A stretch of DNA of 64,000 nucleotides. Source: JAICMB01 sp963838885 (GTDB lineage Bacteria; Acidobacteriota; Terriglobia; Bryobacterales; Bryobacteraceae). Position numbers and translations under genes: made by a program. The notes beneath the pieces are model-generated. The model saw only the letters and a program-made list of their open reading frames with translations, had not been told where the DNA came from and did no database searches. Within the stretch, counting starts at the first letter, position 1, and each line of letters begins with the position of its first letter. Shown here in pieces: positions 61,341-64,000 of the stretch. The stretch covers positions 209,331-273,330 of the forward strand of contig CAWITB010000055.1 of assembly GCA_963838885.1 (NCBI GenBank). Direction: 5' to 3'.

Positions 61341-62057
61341 ATGATGGCAGCCGTGTTTCGTTTCGCGCCGGCTTTCCTCGCTCTTGCCGCGCTGGCCGCG
61401 GCGCAGCAGCCCCGCGCCGTCAACATTGGGAATCCATCCACGGTCGAGGATTTCAAGGCTGGCGATTTAAACCGGGAAGCGTATCAGCGGGCGAGCGACG
61501 TTCTAAAGGCAATGCAAGTTTCGAGTGGGGATTGGGTCGCGGACGTGGGAGCGGGAGACGGCTACTATGCGATGCGCCTGTCCGCAATCGTTGGTCCTGG
61601 CGGGAAGGTGTTCGCGGAAGACATCTCGGATTTCGCCATGGAATGGATGCATCGCCGCGCGAAGCTGTTCGATCTCAGCAACGTGGAGATTGTCAAGGGT
61701 CAAGTGGATGATCCCAAACTACCGGCCGATTCGCTGGCTGCCGTTCTGGTGATCAATTCGTATCACCACTTCACGCGCTATGCTGCGATGGGAACGGAGA
61801 TCTTACGGGCGCTCAAAGCGGGCGGCCGTTTGGTGGTAGCGGATTACAGTTTGCAGGCTCATCGCGTCGAGTCGCGGGCGGATCAGATCAAGATGCACGA
61901 AATCGACCCCGCACTGGTGCGCGCGGAATTGTTGGGAGATGGTTTCGAGGTCCTGAAATTGGAAGATCCATTTTTGAAGCGGATGCCGGAGGTCACGAAT
62001 GGCGATCGCATTGGCGCGGCGGATATGTGGCTCATGGTGGCGGGGCGGCCGAAATAG
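61341..62057 (+). CDS. Exported class I SAM-dependent methyltransferase
   Basis: 238 aa from ATG 61341 (another ATG at 61344). The N-terminus 'AAVFRFAPAFLALAALAAAQQ' is a signal peptide, unusual for a SAM enzyme because SAM is cytosolic. The methyltransferase core is intact: motif I 'VADVGAGDGYYAMRLSAIVG', 'VFAEDISDFAMEWM', 'VEIVKGQVDDPKLPADSLAAVLVINSYHHF' and 'ILRALKAGGRLVVADYS'. Similar signal-bearing methyltransferases are frequent in Acidobacteria and Planctomycetes; their substrate is not known. Its last 26 bases overlap the convergent motB. Confidence 0.87.
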   Translation: MMAAVFRFAPAFLALAALAAAQQPRAVNIGNPSTVEDFKAGDLNREAYQRASDVLKAMQVSSGDWVADVGAGDGYYAMRLSAIVGPGGKVFAEDISDFAMEWMHRRAKLFDLSNVEIVKGQVDDPKLPADSLAAVLVINSYHHFTRYAAMGTEILRALKAGGRLVVADYSLQAHRVESRADQIKMHEIDPALVRAELLGDGFEVLKLEDPFLKRMPEVTNGDRIGAADMWLMVAGRPK

Positions 62058-62856
62058 GCTTCACGGCATTCTTACGCTCCGGTTCGCCTTTCAGGCCGGT
62101 CTCATTCAGGATTACGATGTCCACGCGGCGATTGCGGGCGCGGCCCGCTTCGGTGTCGTTGGCGGCGATGGGCGCGGTGTCGGCATATCCAGCAATGGAG
62201 AGCCGCTCGGACGGTACGCCGAATTGTTCGGTGAACATTTGGAGCAGCGCGATGCTGCGAGCGGCGGACAAATCCCAGTTGCTGCGAAAGCGAGAGGTGT
62301 GAATGGGGACGGAATCGGTATGGCCTTCCAGGCGCGCGGGATTGGGAATTTGTTTCATGGCGCGCGCGATTTTCTCGAGACTGCGATAGGAGTCCGGAGC
62401 GATCGCGTCGGTACCGGAAGGGAACAGGGCGGCCTGTTGGAAGCTGATCGTTAAGCCACGCGGCGTCATGCCAACTTCGATGCGCCCGGCGTGAATTTCA
62501 TCGGCCAGCTCCCGGGAGAGCACCTGCAGAGAGGGAAACAGTTCGGCAAGCTGGCCGGATGCGTTGTCGGCGGGTTTTGGCACCGGGGCCGGGGGCGGAG
62601 GGGCATTGTGGGTCTCCGCGTGCGGCTTATTAGGAGGTCCGGCGCCGAGGATGGCCGCCATTACGACCGAGATGGGCTCGCCGGCGAGGGCTTTCTTAAC
62701 CGAATCGGAGACCTGCTGCGCCTTGGCCTTGTCGGTCTGCGACGTTGCGAACATGACCACGAAGAAAGCGAATAGCAGGGTAATGAAATCGGCGTAGGAG
62801 ACCAGCCAACGTTCGTGATTCTCGTGCTCGGCCGCCGGGCCTCTCCGCCGTGCCAT
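62032..62856 (-). CDS. motB: Flagellar motor stator protein MotB
   Basis: 274 aa. One N-terminal membrane helix with the proton-channel Asp: 'WLVSYADFITLLFAFFVVMFA' (D of YADF). A Pro-rich linker ('APPPPAPVPKPAD'-type) leads to the OmpA-like peptidoglycan-binding domain, 'RLEGHTDSVPIHTSRFRSNWDLSAARSIALL' and 'RLSIAGYADTAPIAANDTEAGRARNRRVDIVI'. It anchors the stator to the cell wall. It follows motA with five bases between them. Confidence 0.94.
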   Translation of the reverse strand: MARRRGPAAEHENHERWLVSYADFITLLFAFFVVMFATSQTDKAKAQQVSDSVKKALAGEPISVVMAAILGAGPPNKPHAETHNAPPPPAPVPKPADNASGQLAELFPSLQVLSRELADEIHAGRIEVGMTPRGLTISFQQAALFPSGTDAIAPDSYRSLEKIARAMKQIPNPARLEGHTDSVPIHTSRFRSNWDLSAARSIALLQMFTEQFGVPSERLSIAGYADTAPIAANDTEAGRARNRRVDIVILNETGLKGEPERKNAVKPISAAPPP

Positions 62857-62861
62857 GCGAA

Positions 62862-63728
62862 CTAGGTCCGCACCGCCGTCGCGCGCGATGCCGCGGCCGC
62901 GAGCTTCTCGCCCGCCGCTTTGGTCTTCGCCGCGCCCAAATCCGGGGACCGGTAGGCTTCGAGCTTACTGCGGATCAGTTTGGGATTGAGACCCTCGACA
63001 ATGCCCGCAACGCCTTCCAAAGCCAATTCCTTGCGCTGCGTGTCCTGCTGGATGCGGGCCTTCATCTTGTTGGCGATCGGAAGCAGGAAAATGTTAGCGA
63101 GCGCCACGCCATAGATCGTGGCCACGAAGGCAACGGCGATGCCGTGCCCCACTTCCTCGATATTGGCAAGATTTTTCATGACCTGTATGAGCCCGAGCAC
63201 CGCTCCGATGATGCCAATCGTGGGGGAATAGCCGCCGGCGCTCTCAAAGACACGGGCCTGCGCGAGCGCGTCGCGATCTTCGACGTCGATCTGAAGATCC
63301 ATCATTTTCCGGATCTCCTGGAGGTCCGCGCCATCGACCGCCAAGGTGAGAGCTTTACGAAGAAAGGGATCTTCGATAGTGGCGGTGTCCGATTCGAGCG
63401 ATACGAGCCCGTTCTTGCGCGCCTTTGCGGCATAGCCTATGACGGCCTCGATGATGGCGTCGGGCGAATGGGGACGCTCGAAAATGACATCGCGGAAACG
63501 CTTCAGCGCGCCGCTGAAGACCGGCAAAGGCGTATTGACCAGTACTGCGCCCAGCGTTCCGCCGACGACGATCAATGCCGCGGTCAGCTGCGCGATATCC
63601 TTAATGCGCCCACCCTCGAGTAGGAGGCCTCCGAGAATTCCGGTAAAGGATACGACGATGCCGGCGATGGTGGCAAAGTCCAGTTTCGGACTCGGGGAAT
63701 TGCGATTTGGATGCTCCTGGTCCGCCAT
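62862..63728 (-). CDS. motA: Flagellar motor stator protein MotA
   Basis: 288 aa stator channel protein. Four membrane segments are visible: 'FATIAGIVVSFTGILGGLLLEGG', 'LTAALIVVGGTLGAVLVN', then 'SPTIGIIGAVLGLIQVM' and 'GIAVAFVATIYGVALANIFLLPIANKMK'. The large cytoplasmic loop between the second and third holds charged residues for rotor contact ('FRDVIFERPHSPDAIIEAV'). It assembles as a pentamer around MotB and conducts ions. It is flanked by flbD. Confidence 0.95.
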   Translation of the reverse strand: MADQEHPNRNSPSPKLDFATIAGIVVSFTGILGGLLLEGGRIKDIAQLTAALIVVGGTLGAVLVNTPLPVFSGALKRFRDVIFERPHSPDAIIEAVIGYAAKARKNGLVSLESDTATIEDPFLRKALTLAVDGADLQEIRKMMDLQIDVEDRDALAQARVFESAGGYSPTIGIIGAVLGLIQVMKNLANIEEVGHGIAVAFVATIYGVALANIFLLPIANKMKARIQQDTQRKELALEGVAGIVEGLNPKLIRSKLEAYRSPDLGAAKTKAAGEKLAAAASRATAVRT

Positions 63729-63731
63729 CGC

Positions 63732-63965
63732 TTAGGTTCGCGCCTCGTTTCCGCTGCGCGGCTGGGTTGCGGCGAGCTGCTGGGGACAGAAAATCAAGCG
63801 GCGGAATTCGATAACGCGGGCTATCACATCTTCGGAAGTTTCTAGAACCAGGAATTTCTGTCCGTTGGTGAGGCTGATCACCGTGTCCGGCGTCGCTTCG
63901 ATGTGTTCGATCAGATCCGAATTCAGAACCAAGGGCAGGTGGTTGATTCGGGTGAGATGGATCAT
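63732..63965 (-). CDS. flbD: FlbD-like flagellar protein
   Basis: 77 aa from ATG 63965 (MIHLTRINHLPLVLNSDLIEHIEATPDTVISLTNGQKFLV pattern, shown in parts: 'LVLNSDLIEHIE', 'TPDTVISLTNGQ'). These small proteins commonly precede motA in flagellar operons, exactly as here. Their role is not well defined. An in-frame upstream ATG at 63986 would add seven residues but gives a less typical start. Other flagellar genes probably lie beyond the window end. Confidence 0.88.
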   Translation of the reverse strand: MIHLTRINHLPLVLNSDLIEHIEATPDTVISLTNGQKFLVLETSEDVIARVIEFRRLIFCPQQLAATQPRSGNEART

Positions 63966-64000
63966 GCGCTTCCCTAAGATGTCCATCGGCAGACGGGCGA

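Overview
The window looks like a chromosomal segment of an acidobacterium, most likely of the Solibacter/Bryobacter type. The support is its high GC content combined with a characteristic gene set. That set includes an Oar-like TonB-dependent receptor with an N-terminal carboxypeptidase-regulatory domain, a Ser/Thr kinase fused to TolB/PD40 repeats, an ADOP/MacB-type permease remnant, an ECF42 sigma factor with two YCII proteins, signal-bearing sugar-phosphate isomerases, and a double-domain KaiC. This placement is inferred from gene content; no rRNA or other marker was available. No rRNA, tRNA or CRISPR array was seen.

Layout, left to right. 0-9 kb: the end of a secretin, a Tat-signalled ferritin-like protein, asnS, two decayed tandem SIMPL-domain genes, a small lipoprotein, an M42 aminopeptidase, pyrE, truA, a CPBP protease, and a higBA toxin-antitoxin remnant. 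9.3-20 kb: a urea module. A porin plus urtABCDE (urea ABC importer) lies on the minus strand, and ureF-ureD-ureA-ureB-ureC-ureG lies divergently on the plus strand. ureE is absent, and ureC carries a one-base frameshift just before its first metal-binding histidines. 20-27 kb: sugar-phosphate isomerase, SDR and amino-acid permease pair, an ArsR-type regulator (two frameshifts) coupled to NIPSNAP and protoglobin genes, and a long-chain acyl-CoA synthetase. 27-31 kb: a heavily frameshifted lipoprotein pseudogene, then flgM-flgN-flgK-flgL. 31-41 kb: the Oar-like receptor, an ADOP permease remnant, and a compact cluster of phosphoesterase, 88-aa protein, 465-aa exported protein and receptor kinase.

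41-54 kb: DUF1801/DUF1905 proteins, a SpoIIE phosphatase, the YCII-YCII-ECF42 operon, an exported RidA protein, metY, a histidine kinase/response regulator pair, a broken ISNCY-like transposase, a frameshifted kaiC with a decayed winged-helix gene upstream, hpt, and an unusual exported coiled-coil protein. 54-64 kb: rsfS, an NmrA-like protein, an 18-19 bp minisatellite, a second exported sugar-phosphate isomerase, pheT-pheS, an ankyrin protein, a conserved unknown, an exported methyltransferase, and motB-motA-flbD.

Two kinds of broken gene are present. Some (SIMPL pair, 27 kb lipoprotein, ADOP, transposase, winged-helix, higBA) have several lesions or are truncated and look truly dead. Others (ureC, flgM, oar, the histidine kinase, kaiC, arsR) have only one or two single-base shifts in otherwise well-preserved coding sequence, so sequencing or assembly indels are a real alternative to recent inactivation. 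All calls were made by eye from translations and motifs, without database searches.
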